Assembly: GCA_030917625.1 (NCBI GenBank)
Contig: JAUPUJ010000012.1
Span: 1 to 15,867, forward strand
Direction of reading: 5' to 3'
DNA: 15,867 bases
Origin: Patescibacteria group bacterium
GTDB lineage: Bacteria; Patescibacteriota; Minisyncoccia; Phycocordibacterales; XYD1-FULL-46-19
Below the pieces are notes generated by a model, which saw nothing but the letters and a program-made list of their open reading frames with translations, was not told the DNA's origin and did not search any database. Positions 1-6,159 of the stretch are shown here, in pieces. Every line of letters starts with the position of its first letter. Position 1 is the first letter of the stretch. A program made the translations under genes and the position numbers.

Positions 1-447
1 GGTTTCTAATAAAAAGTTATCTAAATAATCCCTAATTTGATCGGGGTCAATATCACCTAAAGGCACAATAAGATTAGGAAAGATTAAACGATTGGATTCG
101 ATCATTAATTTATAAGGCTCAGCATCATCTTTTAAAGAGAAAGAACTAATTTCACCATAAGGGTACAAATTGTTTTTTATGCGAATACCTTGAGCTGAAA
201 TGACAAAATGAATTAATTCTGGTTTACGATTGGCTAGAGCCATAACTGTGCCAATACCAATAAGAAGAATTAAAGCCAGGAGAAAATTTTTAAAAATAAT
301 CGAGAGTAAAATACCACCAGCAGTAATAGCGCCGACTATCCAAAACCAGTCTTGAGATTTGTCTTCATGACTGTATTCAAAATCAAACCACTCAATTGTC
401 CCTAATTGTTTGCGATTTATAGGTTTATTAAAAGAAGAAGGAATCAT
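1..447 (-). CDS. Two-helix membrane protein, PH-like soluble domain possible (3' end outside window)
   Basis: An open frame of 149 codons reads leftward from the ATG at 447 and runs off the window edge without a stop. The first ~45 residues are polar and include the run IEWFDFEYSHEDKSQDWFW. Two close hydrophobic segments follow (roughly residues 36-50 and 52-70, with the motif LLALILLIGIGTVMALANR). After them comes a soluble beta-rich segment containing FVISAQGIRIKNNLYPYGEI. A short N-terminus, a helical hairpin and a beta-rich cytosolic part recall bacterial PH-like (YdbT/YcxB-type) membrane proteins, but this is only a shape resemblance. No catalytic motif is visible. A well-formed promoter lies immediately upstream and would place transcription start at or next to the ATG. 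Sure that it is a gene; function unknown. Confidence 0.8.
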   Translation of the reverse strand, partial: MIPSSFNKPINRKQLGTIEWFDFEYSHEDKSQDWFWIVGAITAGGILLSIIFKNFLLALILLIGIGTVMALANRKPELIHFVISAQGIRIKNNLYPYGEISSFSLKDDAEPYKLMIESNRLIFPNLIVPLGDIDPDQIRDYLDNFLLET

Positions 448-454
448 TAGTAGT

Positions 455-483
455 ATTGTAGCAATCAGCTAAACTTACATCAA
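455..483 (-). promoter_or_regulatory. Promoter of the minus-strand membrane protein gene
   Basis: Reading leftward: TTGATG at 483-478, a 17-nt spacer, and TACAAT at 460-455. Seven bases separate the -10 box from the ATG at 447, so the transcript would start at or within a base of the start codon (leaderless). It is divergent from the promoter at 521-549. Confidence 0.65.
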
Positions 484-520
484 TTTTTTTACTCACAAAT
501 TAAAAACAGTTCATTTACCT

Positions 521-549
521 TTGTCATAATCTCTGATAATTTATATAAT
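521..549 (+). promoter_or_regulatory. Promoter of the LDT/carboxypeptidase gene
   Basis: TTGTCA at 521-526, a 17-nt spacer and TATAAT at 544-549. The ATG at 561 is 11 nt beyond the -10 box, leaving a leader of only a few bases and no room for a Shine-Dalgarno site. Confidence 0.7.
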
Positions 550-560
550 AAACACAATAA

Positions 561-2021
561 ATGAATACTTTTGAACGATTGGTTTTTAGTTTTGTAATTG
601 TCAGTAGTTTGAGCGCCATTACCTCTGTAGCGCTTTTTTCTTCGATGCTCTCTGGCGAAGGCTTATCTAAGGTGGGTTATACGGCTCTGGCTCTAGCGGG
701 AGATATCAAACAATTAAAAACTTCTGTGTTAGATAGCTCAGATGTCAAAGTCTACGAGCCGGTGGAAATAGTTGAAGAGCCTGTTGTTGTGAAAGAGCCA
801 GAGATTGAAAACAATTTACCGACTTGGCGACCCCTTACTAAGGCAAAAGAAGAATTATTATCTGGGCATAAAGATTTTTTGGAAGTTAATTTCTCGGCTA
901 ATAAAGTGATTAAATATGAACAAGGAAAACCTTTTATTGAAAAGACTATTTTAAATTCAGGTGATCCTCAAGGTTGGGGCGGCACACCCGCTGGTCTGTA
1001 TAGTGTTTCTGGAAAAAATGAAAAAGCATTTTCTGTGGCGGCCGGTGCCTATATGCCAAATGCAATTCATTTTTACGGTAAGTATTTTATTCACGGCGAA
1101 CCCTATTATAATTCTGGCGAAAAAATAGTAGCTGATTTTTCTGGTGGTTGTATTCAGTTGGCTGATGGTGATATTGGGAGTATTTTTAATGTTAGCAGTG
1201 TGGGTTTGCCTGTGCTCGTGCTCGATAGTGAATATATTAACCGTCATTTTAACGACGTAGAAAGTTCTTTACCAAAAATCACAGCTAAATCTTTTGCAGT
1301 GGTTGATCTAGAGTCTGGTTCGGTTTTAGCTGAAAAAGAAGCCGAGACCAAAAGACCAATGGCTTCCATTACGAAACTCATGACCGCAGTGGTGGTGGCT
1401 GAAAATATTGATTTAAGAAAAGGAGTTTATGCTAATGACGCTATGCTCGATGCTTATGGAGCCACTGCTGGTTTGGTTTCTGGCGGTTTTTATAAAATAG
1501 TGGAACTTTTTTACCCTTTACTAACAGAGAGTTCCAATGACGCCGCTGAGGTTTTAACGGGTTTCATGGGTCGAGATAAAACTATTAGCCTCATGAATAA
1601 AAAAGCTGATCATTTATTTATGGAAAATACTCGCTTTAGTGATCCGTCTGGTTTTGATGAGCGTAATGTATCGACAGCTCAAGATTTAACAACCTTAGCT
1701 CGCTATGTTTATTACAATCGCAAACCAATTTTAGATATTACAAAAGATAAGCAAGTAGTGACTTTTGGGCCAATTGCTTTTGATACAGCTGTGTTGGACA
1801 ACAAAAACGAATTTGAAAAAGATAAAAGTTTTGTTGGTGGTAAGACGGGGTATACCGATGAGGCACGTAATACTGGACTCTTTATTTTTAATGTAAAAAA
1901 TAAAGACGGGGAAGAATTTCCGATCGTTGTTTCAGTCCTTGCTTCGGAGAGTTTGAAACAGGATACAGAAAAAATATTAAAGTGGGTGGAAAAAGAATAT
2001 GAATTGGAAAGAGTTGGGTAG
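561..2021 (+). CDS. Two-domain cell-wall enzyme: L,D-transpeptidase (YkuD) plus D-alanyl-D-alanine carboxypeptidase (S11)
   Basis: This 486-residue protein has an N-terminal membrane anchor or signal segment (residues 7-30) and a linker rich in Glu, Val and Pro (~62-85). Residues ~105-222 look like a YkuD L,D-transpeptidase domain, with H178-G179 and the SGGCIQ cysteine motif (C197 as predicted nucleophile). The usual arginine after Cys-Ile/Val is Gln here. Residues ~240-480 form a peptidase S11 (PBP5-like) domain with all three penicilloyl-serine motifs: S269-I-T-K272 (SxxK), S324-S-N326 (SxN) and K428-T-G430 (KTG). It should act outside the membrane on peptide stems of peptidoglycan: the S11 part trims the terminal D-Ala, and the YkuD part makes L,D crosslinks or exchanges. 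The two activities normally sit in separate proteins. The L,D-transpeptidase activity is less certain than the carboxypeptidase. Confidence 0.88.
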   Translation: MNTFERLVFSFVIVSSLSAITSVALFSSMLSGEGLSKVGYTALALAGDIKQLKTSVLDSSDVKVYEPVEIVEEPVVVKEPEIENNLPTWRPLTKAKEELLSGHKDFLEVNFSANKVIKYEQGKPFIEKTILNSGDPQGWGGTPAGLYSVSGKNEKAFSVAAGAYMPNAIHFYGKYFIHGEPYYNSGEKIVADFSGGCIQLADGDIGSIFNVSSVGLPVLVLDSEYINRHFNDVESSLPKITAKSFAVVDLESGSVLAEKEAETKRPMASITKLMTAVVVAENIDLRKGVYANDAMLDAYGATAGLVSGGFYKIVELFYPLLTESSNDAAEVLTGFMGRDKTISLMNKKADHLFMENTRFSDPSGFDERNVSTAQDLTTLARYVYYNRKPILDITKDKQVVTFGPIAFDTAVLDNKNEFEKDKSFVGGKTGYTDEARNTGLFIFNVKNKDGEEFPIVVSVLASESLKQDTEKILKWVEKEYELERVG

Positions 2022-2053
2022 TTGGCCCAACTATAAATAACGATAATAATATA

Positions 2054-2082
2054 TTGACAAACGATAAATAATAAATTAAGAT
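2054..2082 (+). promoter_or_regulatory. Promoter of the DUF2975-XRE unit
   Basis: TTGACA at 2054-2059, a 17-nt spacer and TAAGAT at 2077-2082, about 30 nt before the ATG at 2112. An interrupted dyad GATAAA (2080-2085) / TTTATC (2096-2101) overlaps the -10 and start region and could be an operator for the XRE protein encoded in the same unit (inference). A second -10-like CATAAT (2101-2106) lies just before the ATG. Confidence 0.55.
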
Positions 2083-2111
2083 AAAAATATAAAAATTTAT
2101 CATAATTATTT

Positions 2112-2573
2112 ATGAAAAGAAGTTCAGCAATATTTATTCAGGCAATTATTGTGTTGGTTGGGGTCATTGCACTCTTCCTTATGGTTCGACTACCTTTAAC
2201 CGAAGGGAGGGCTGTGAACTTAAGTCTGTTCAATATTTACTCTGACCCACTGATAATATATGCGTACATAGCATCTATCCCATTTTTTATTGGCCTGTAT
2301 CAAGTATTTAAATTACTGGGACGCATCGGGCAAAACAAAGTATTTTCACTAAAATCTGTGACCTATTTAAGGAATATAAAATATTGTGCGATCACACTCA
2401 ATATTTTAATTGTGATGGCTGGATTATATATAAGAGCATTTCATGCGGCAGGTGACGATCCGGCCGGTTTTCTGGCGATGTGTATTGTGGCTACTTTTAT
2501 TTTTGTTGTGATTGCTGCTGGGTCATCATTTTTTGAAAGGGTCGAGCGCAATGTTGTTGATAATAAAGCCTAA
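2112..2573 (+). CDS. DUF2975-family membrane protein (first of two paralogues)
   Basis: 153 residues with four predicted membrane helices: ~8-27, ~47-68, ~92-110 and ~121-142. The second helix is followed by the family-typical stretch YQVFKLLGRIGQNKVFS and then SVTYLRNIKYCA. The basic LRNIK loop between helices 2 and 3, together with an adjacent small XRE regulator, is the standard DUF2975/YozG arrangement known mainly from Firmicutes. The biochemical role of DUF2975 is unknown; membrane location is clear from the sequence. There is no Shine-Dalgarno site before the ATG. It shares topology and the LRNIK-C motif with the next gene, so the pair arose by duplication. Confidence 0.85.
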   Translation: MKRSSAIFIQAIIVLVGVIALFLMVRLPLTEGRAVNLSLFNIYSDPLIIYAYIASIPFFIGLYQVFKLLGRIGQNKVFSLKSVTYLRNIKYCAITLNILIVMAGLYIRAFHAAGDDPAGFLAMCIVATFIFVVIAAGSSFFERVERNVVDNKA

Positions 2574-2614
2574 GAAAGATTTACTTATATAAATAATTTA
2601 TTAAAACACTATTT

Positions 2615-3097
2615 ATGAAACGAGGATCCACACATTTTTTAAGATTTACAATTTTTCTTTTCGGAATTATTACTCTCCTTGTATGTATTTTTGGTCTACC
2701 GAATATATACAAAGGGGGTTCATTGGAATTTCCTGCGGCTTCTTATGCTATTTTTGCTATTGTGATTATTTTATATATGACGGCGATTCCTTTCTTTATT
2801 GCTTTGTGGCAAACACTCAAGCTACTTCACTATATAGACGAAAATACTGCTTTTTCTTATCCATCTGTTAAAGCTCTTCGAAATATAAAACGTTGCGCAA
2901 TGTCTATGACTTTTTTGTATCTTATGTGTGTGCCGTTTCTATTTCCGATTGCAGAGATTGATGACGCTCCGGGTCTCGTACCCATTGGAGCCGCCTTATC
3001 ATGTATACCATTGGTGATTGCGGTTTTTGCGGCGGTTCTAGAGAGGTTATTACAAAACGCGATAGATATTAAGTCTGAAAACGATCTAACTGTATAG
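2615..3097 (+). CDS. DUF2975-family membrane protein (second paralogue)
   Basis: 160 residues and four predicted membrane helices (~8-26, ~45-68, ~93-112, ~121-142). The conserved stretches parallel the upstream gene: IPFFIALWQTLKLLHYIDE corresponds to IPFFIGLYQVFKLLGRIGQ, and VKALRNIKRCAMS to VTYLRNIKYCAIT. Forty-one bases separate the two genes, with no terminator or SD between them, so co-transcription is likely. It ends 4 nt before the XRE gene, which suggests translational coupling. Function unknown; membrane assignment is strong. Confidence 0.85.
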   Translation: MKRGSTHFLRFTIFLFGIITLLVCIFGLPNIYKGGSLEFPAASYAIFAIVIILYMTAIPFFIALWQTLKLLHYIDENTAFSYPSVKALRNIKRCAMSMTFLYLMCVPFLFPIAEIDDAPGLVPIGAALSCIPLVIAVFAAVLERLLQNAIDIKSENDLTV

Positions 3098-3101
3098 TTT
3101 T

Positions 3102-3305
3102 ATGGCTATTATTATAAACATCGATGTGATGTTGGCGAAGCGGAAGATGAGTGTCACGGAACTCTCAGAGAAAGTGGGGATCACTATGGCCAATATTTCT
3201 ATATTGAAAAACGGCAAAGCAAAAGCTATTCGACTAGGAACCTTGGAAGCAATTTGCAAAGCCTTAGATTGTCAGCCGGGGGATATTTTAGAACAAAAGG
3301 ATTAA
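3102..3305 (+). CDS. Small XRE/Cro-type HTH regulator (YozG-like)
   Basis: 67 residues, almost entirely one HTH domain. The helix-turn-helix core runs through MSVTELSEKVGITMANISIL, followed by the KNGKAKAIRLGTLEAICKAL helix and the typical C-terminal CQPGDILE. This is the compact Cro/CI variant that accompanies DUF2975 genes. It begins 4 nt after the upstream stop codon and has no SD, so it is probably translated by coupling. It likely autoregulates the three-gene unit through the promoter at 2054-2082 (inference from position and the dyad there). DNA-binding assignment is firm; target and signal are unknown. Confidence 0.92.
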   Translation: MAIIINIDVMLAKRKMSVTELSEKVGITMANISILKNGKAKAIRLGTLEAICKALDCQPGDILEQKD

Positions 3306-3359
3306 AACAATCATCAAATCTTTTTGTTATTTAGTAGTGAGGGAGGCCGAAGATTAGTA

Positions 3360-3388
3360 TTGACAAAATACAATCATTATGATATTAT
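3360..3388 (+). promoter_or_regulatory. Promoter of the TPM-domain gene
   Basis: TTGACA at 3360-3365, a 17-nt spacer and TATTAT at 3383-3388: near-consensus spacing and boxes. Predicted start near 3395 gives a leader of about 63 nt before the ATG at 3458, unlike the very short leaders of most genes here. Confidence 0.75.
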
Positions 3389-3457
3389 ATATGAAGGATT
3401 TCTTGGGCTTTTTGGCTCAAAAACTGAACATTCACAACTTAAAAAAGGAAAAGTCTT

Positions 3458-4732
3458 ATGAACACCTTCGGAAAATTGGGTTTTGTCTCATTGTTGTTGA
3501 TTGTTGTGATTGCGACGACAACCCGTGCACAAGAGTATCCGAAAGCGACTGGTTACGTTAGCGATTTTGCAAACCTGCTCACTGCTGAACAGGGTGCGTC
3601 GTTGAACGGTGAGTTGGTCGCGTTTGAGAAGAGAAGCACGATCGAAATTGCTGTTGTAATTGTCGACTCTCTCAATGGTGAGAATATTGATAATTACACA
3701 AGAGGGCTCGCTATAGCCTGGGGTGTAGGAAAACGTGGGAAAGACAACGGCGTCGTCTTTCTGATTGCTCCAAATGAACGCAAGATGCGGATTGAAACTG
3801 CTTCGGGTATTCGTTTGGTTCTGACTGATCATATTGCAAATGAAATCAGGGACGAGGTAGTTTTACCACTTTTCAAGGCTGGTGATATGCAAAAAGGAGT
3901 CATTGACGGCACACATACAATCATGCGCTCTCTCAATGCTACATCTTTGGCTACCTCTCAAAATATTTCTGATTCGGAAGTAGTAAACTCGAATGAGTTG
4001 ACGTTTTTGGGGGCTGTGCAAGTCCTTGCCGTTATTATTGGCTTTATTACTTTACTCTTGATTGGTTCCTATTTGATTCAGCGTTCAGAGTCACGGGTCC
4101 GTGCACTTAAATACAAAGAATCATTCTTGGAACGATTAGTGGAAGGTGAGAAACTGGCAATCAACCCTGACGTAAAAGGAATAACGCGCAAGAGACTTGA
4201 AAGTTTAAAAAAAGATTTCTTTGCTTCTTCGATCGATCAATTGACTGCTGTAAGCAAGAATATTCGTTGGGGAGTTGTGGAACATGAATTGTATCAGTTT
4301 GATTACTCAATTGACGGTGTTCTTCGGAACATGAAGGACGAAATCGCCTTCGCTAAAAAAGCCAGGAAAGAAGGCCCGGGTTTGATGAAGAAAATTCCCG
4401 ATATGCTAGAGTCAGCCCAGAAGGAACTCTCTAAAGGCAAGAAGTCTAAAAAGGCTGAGGAGTATCTTGAAGAGGCTCGATCACAATATGTAAAGGCACA
4501 AGACGAGTATCTGGGTGTGGTTGTAATAAATTGGGTTGTGCTTTACGCGATTCTGGTTGGTATAGAATCAAATACTGTGAAGGCTGAATCATTCCACCAG
4601 TCCGCCAACACTGATCACTCTAATGATTATAGTTCGGGGGAGCCTAACTCATCTTATGGCTTTAGCGATAGTAATAGTGGATTTAGTGGGGGTGGAGGTT
4701 TTGAAGGTGGAGGCTCTTCAGGAAGTTGGTAG
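3458..4732 (+). CDS. TPM-domain (YgcG-like) membrane protein with Gly-rich tail
   Basis: 424 residues. A signal peptide covers residues 1-24 (probable cleavage TRA|Q). A TPM (DUF477) domain follows at ~30-160, with GYVSDFANLLT, a DNGVVFLIAPNERKMRIETA stretch and the GIRLVLTD strand. One membrane helix spans ~183-207. Next comes a long charged, helical cytoplasmic region with EKLAINPDVKGITRKRLESL and several Lys/Glu coiled segments. A second hydrophobic stretch is near 352-368, and the C-terminus is Ser/Asn/Gly-rich, ending in repeated GGG and SSGSW. Signal, TPM, helix and glycine-rich tail are the YgcG architecture. TPM proteins are linked to envelope and photosystem-assembly roles, some with phosphatase activity; the role here is unknown. 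The start is supported by an AAAGGA-type SD 8 nt upstream, unusual in this window. Confidence 0.88.
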   Translation: MNTFGKLGFVSLLLIVVIATTTRAQEYPKATGYVSDFANLLTAEQGASLNGELVAFEKRSTIEIAVVIVDSLNGENIDNYTRGLAIAWGVGKRGKDNGVVFLIAPNERKMRIETASGIRLVLTDHIANEIRDEVVLPLFKAGDMQKGVIDGTHTIMRSLNATSLATSQNISDSEVVNSNELTFLGAVQVLAVIIGFITLLLIGSYLIQRSESRVRALKYKESFLERLVEGEKLAINPDVKGITRKRLESLKKDFFASSIDQLTAVSKNIRWGVVEHELYQFDYSIDGVLRNMKDEIAFAKKARKEGPGLMKKIPDMLESAQKELSKGKKSKKAEEYLEEARSQYVKAQDEYLGVVVINWVVLYAILVGIESNTVKAESFHQSANTDHSNDYSSGEPNSSYGFSDSNSGFSGGGGFEGGGSSGSW

Positions 4733-4747
4733 GTTTTATTTACACTC

Positions 4748-4790
4748 AAGACTCTTGGGAATCATGTGATTCCCAAGAGTCTTTTTATTT
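4748..4790. terminator. Bidirectional intrinsic terminator between the TPM gene and tRNA-Ser
   Basis: A perfect 17-bp inverted repeat (4748-4764 and 4767-4783), beginning AAGACTCTTGGGAATCA, is followed by TTT-A-TTT. The A-rich left flank makes a T-tract for the opposite strand, so it can end both the TPM mRNA and the leftward tRNA-Ser transcript. Confidence 0.9.
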
Positions 4791-4824
4791 TTCATAAATT
4801 TGAGGCACACATTAGTTTAATTTG

Positions 4825-4911
4825 CGGAGAGAGGGAGATTCGAACTCCCGGTGCCCTTGCGGACACTCCGGTTTTCAAGACCGGTGCGATCAACCGCTCT
4901 GCCATCTCTCC
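4825..4911 (-). tRNA. tRNA-Ser(UGA)
   Basis: Complete 87-nt cloverleaf on the minus strand. The acceptor GGAGAGA pairs with TCTCTCC, the anticodon stem/loop is CCGGT-CTTGAAA-ACCGG with anticodon TGA (plus positions 4875-4877), and the T arm is GGGAG-TTCGAAT-CTCCC. The long variable arm (GTCCGC..GGGCAC region) identifies a class II serine tRNA. Discriminator base G; no CCA is encoded. Unlike the other four tRNAs in the window, it has no inverted or second copy of its 3' end downstream. Confidence 0.97.
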
Positions 4912-4933
4912 AAAAATGGGTTTACACCCATTT
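4910..4933 (-). terminator. Terminator of the DUF5652-like gene
   Basis: On the minus strand AAATGGGT-GTAA-ACCCATTT (4933-4914) is followed by two further T residues (five in all), directly before the first base of tRNA-Ser. It separates the upstream protein gene from the tRNA. Confidence 0.65.
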
Positions 4934-4938
4934 ATTAT

Positions 4939-5340
4939 CTATATTTTATTCTCGTTGTCACTACTATACTCAGTTGGAGTATTGGTGTTGCTCGCTGAAG
5001 TTGTAGAATTGATTTGACTCGAAACTACTTCAGGAGACTTATAAGTATCTACCACTTTTGGGGTACTAGGCGCAACTGGGGCTGAACTTTTTGATTTAGA
5101 GTCCACTATATATGATCCCGCTGGACGGTTTAAACTTTTAGAAACAAAAACTATGTAGATTATTTCTAAAATACCAAAGGTATTAACCACAATCATTACT
5201 ACGTACCAAATTTTATGATTATTACGAGCTGCGTGCCACAAGGCGACAGCTTTCCAAATAATAGACCAGACAATGATAAAAGCTACCATTGACCAGAATA
5301 TATAGATGACGCTATCTGAAAAATTTAATGTTTGTTCCAT
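4939..5340 (-). CDS. DUF5652-like small membrane protein
   Basis: 133 residues from the ATG at 5340. Two hydrophobic helices (~10-30 and ~46-66 from this ATG) flank the motif WKAVALWHAARNNHKIWYV, and the second helix reads VVMIVVNTFGILEIIYIVFV. This is the signature of the small DUF5652-type proteins common in Parcubacteria (recognised from memory, not by search). The C-terminal half is a Ser/Thr/Pro/Asn-rich low-complexity tail, probably exposed. A TTG at 5355 would extend it by five residues, but the ATG is preferred because TACTAT at 5352-5347 lies exactly 6 nt upstream, the leaderless spacing seen at other genes here. Function unknown. Confidence 0.82.
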   Translation of the reverse strand: MEQTLNFSDSVIYIFWSMVAFIIVWSIIWKAVALWHAARNNHKIWYVVMIVVNTFGILEIIYIVFVSKSLNRPAGSYIVDSKSKSSAPVAPSTPKVVDTYKSPEVVSSQINSTTSASNTNTPTEYSSDNENKI

Positions 5341-5346
5341 GTTTTT

Positions 5347-5374
5347 ATAGTACAATAATTTTGTTAAAAATCAA
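5347..5374 (-). promoter_or_regulatory. Promoter of the DUF5652-like gene
   Basis: TTGATT at 5374-5369, a 16-nt spacer and TACTAT at 5352-5347 on the minus strand. Six nt separate the -10 box from the ATG at 5340, consistent with a leaderless mRNA. Confidence 0.6.
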
Positions 5375-5400
5375 CCGCTACGAATAACTATTCTTTAGTA

Positions 5401-5406
5401 TATAAT
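5401..5406 (+). promoter_or_regulatory. -10 box for ruvX (leaderless)
   Basis: Consensus TATAAT exactly 6 nt before the ruvX ATG. No good -35 box is visible at 16-18 nt spacing. No SD site exists, so transcription should begin at the start codon. Confidence 0.6.
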
Positions 5407-5412
5407 ATAAAA

Positions 5413-5805
5413 ATGAAAATTTCAGGTAAGCTCTTGGGTATAGATTTTGGGACTAAAAAAATAGGTCTGGCTGTGTCGGATGAGTCGGCTAGTATCGCTT
5501 TTCCTTATAGTGTGATTCCGGTTGAGGCGGATTTGGTTGAAAAAGTGGCTGATATTTGTAAGAAGGAAAATATTAAACTCGTGGTGGTGGGAGAGTCTAA
5601 AAATAATGAAGGCGGGTATAATGCAGTGCATACCCTTGCGATAAAATTTGTGGCTGATTTAAAAAATTTATTAGAGATTGAAATTATTTTCCAACCAGAA
5701 ATGTTTTCAACTCAAGAAGCTGTCAGAATAGCGCCTAGAGATAAGGATACCGACGCTCGAGCAGCAGCTCTAATTTTGCAAAGCTATTTAGATTATCGTT
5801 TTTAA
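5413..5805 (+). CDS. ruvX: Putative pre-16S rRNA nuclease / Holliday junction resolvase RuvX (YqgF)
   Basis: 130 residues, the usual length of the family. The N-terminal LGIDFGTKKIGLAVSD is the RNase H-fold metal-binding strand with the catalytic Asp (D11). The middle LVVVGESKNNEGG corresponds to the VVGLPxxxxG region, here degenerate. PEMFSTQEA holds the family's second acidic position (E of xxE.xST), and the C-terminal DARAAALILQSYLD holds the last catalytic Asp. YqgF proteins process the 5' end of pre-16S rRNA in E. coli and have been proposed as Holliday junction resolvases. The start is fixed by the -10 box 6 nt upstream. No terminator is visible before tRNA-Arg. Confidence 0.95.
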   Translation: MKISGKLLGIDFGTKKIGLAVSDESASIAFPYSVIPVEADLVEKVADICKKENIKLVVVGESKNNEGGYNAVHTLAIKFVADLKNLLEIEIIFQPEMFSTQEAVRIAPRDKDTDARAAALILQSYLDYRF

Positions 5806-5862
5806 AATAAATAGACTACACCTTGAACCTTCTGTAAAATAATAGTAATGTTGTAAATTATT

Positions 5863-5934
5863 GCCCCGGTAGTTCAATGGATAGAACTACGGACTTCTAA
5901 GCCGTTAATGGGGGTTCGATTCCCTCCCGGGGCA
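5863..5934 (+). tRNA. tRNA-Arg(UCU)
   Basis: Complete cloverleaf. The acceptor GCCCCGG pairs with CCGGGGC, the D arm is GTTC/GAAC, the anticodon arm is ACGGA-CTTCTAA-GCCGT with anticodon TCT (31-39 is an A.G mismatch), and the T arm is GGGGG-TTCGATT-CCCTC. Discriminator A; no CCA is encoded. A possible promoter is TTGAAC (5823-5828) with a weak -10 TAATGT (5846-5851). Its 3' end is copied in antisense and again in sense downstream. Confidence 0.97.
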
Positions 5935-6099
5935 CAAAAATAAAAACCGCAATTGTTGTGGTTTTTATTTTTGTGCCCCGGAGCAAGACAACTGCTTGTC
6001 TTGCGTGAGGGAATCGAAAAGGTTCTTCCATATCGCCTCACCGAATAGAGTGAGGCGATGGAAAACCTATACTGTTCCTGTAAGGAAAGATTCCCTCCC
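5935..6099 (+). repeat. tRNA-Arg-linked sense-antisense-sense element
   Basis: Non-coding element attached to the tRNA 3' end. The tail and its complement form a long hairpin: 5927-5948 pairs with 5960-5981, including the acceptor strand CCGGGGC. A 25-nt insert at 5982-6006 contains a 9-bp hairpin, GCAAGACAA-CTGC-TTGTCTTGC. Then 6007-6018 (GAGGGAATCGAA) is the exact complement of the tRNA T arm (5915-5926). Two hairpins follow: 6020-6068 (core ATCGCCTCA/TGAGGCGAT) and 6075-6087 (TTCCT-GTA-AGGAA). Last is an 11-nt sense copy, GATTCCCTCCC at 6089-6099, 171 nt after the same bases in the tRNA (5918-5928). The sense copy can pair 9 bp with the antisense copy. Confidence 0.85.
5942..5972 (+). terminator. 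Intrinsic terminator of tRNA-Arg
   Basis: AAAAACCGCAA (5942-5952), loop TTG, TTGTGGTTTTT (5956-5966) with one G.U pair, then A and TTTTT. It is the apical part of the tail hairpin of the linked element. The A-run on the left makes it usable from both sides. Confidence 0.75.
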
Positions 6100-6119
6100 A
6101 ACCCCCAATATCTTTGTGT

Positions 6120-6125
6120 TATAAT
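6120..6125 (+). promoter_or_regulatory. Possible -10 box before the small Cys protein gene
   Basis: TATAAT 34 nt before the ATG at 6160. A second TATAAT (6154-6159) directly abuts that ATG and is too close to serve this start. Confidence 0.35.
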
Positions 6126-6159
6126 TCAAACGTTATCTAATAACACGTTTTTATATAAT

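Noticed and set aside
2012..2032. Hairpin AGTTGGG/CCCAACT at the end of the LDT gene as an intrinsic terminator
   Set aside because: The stem is short and overlaps the stop codon, and it is followed by ATAAATAA with no T-tract.
3379..3561. 60-codon frame before and into the TPM gene as a leader peptide
   Set aside because: It has no SD, overlaps the promoter and the signal-peptide coding region in another frame, and encodes a Cys-rich sequence typical of an out-of-frame reading.
5935..6099. Explaining the tRNA-linked elements as nothing more than bidirectional terminators
   Set aside because: The tail hairpins of Arg and Val do contain terminators, but this does not account for the T-arm antisense copy, the split at the tRNA domain junction, the second sense copy, the fixed 170-171 spacing, or the Leu element, which has no T-tract.
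5874..6101. Open frame of 75 codons on the minus strand across tRNA-Arg and its element
   Set aside because: It reads through a tRNA gene and the base-paired element; the frame is a by-product of the inverted copies.
6058..6159. N-terminal extension of the small Cys protein
   Set aside because: The 34 extra codons lie in the hairpins of the tRNA-Arg element and precede a normal membrane-anchor start.
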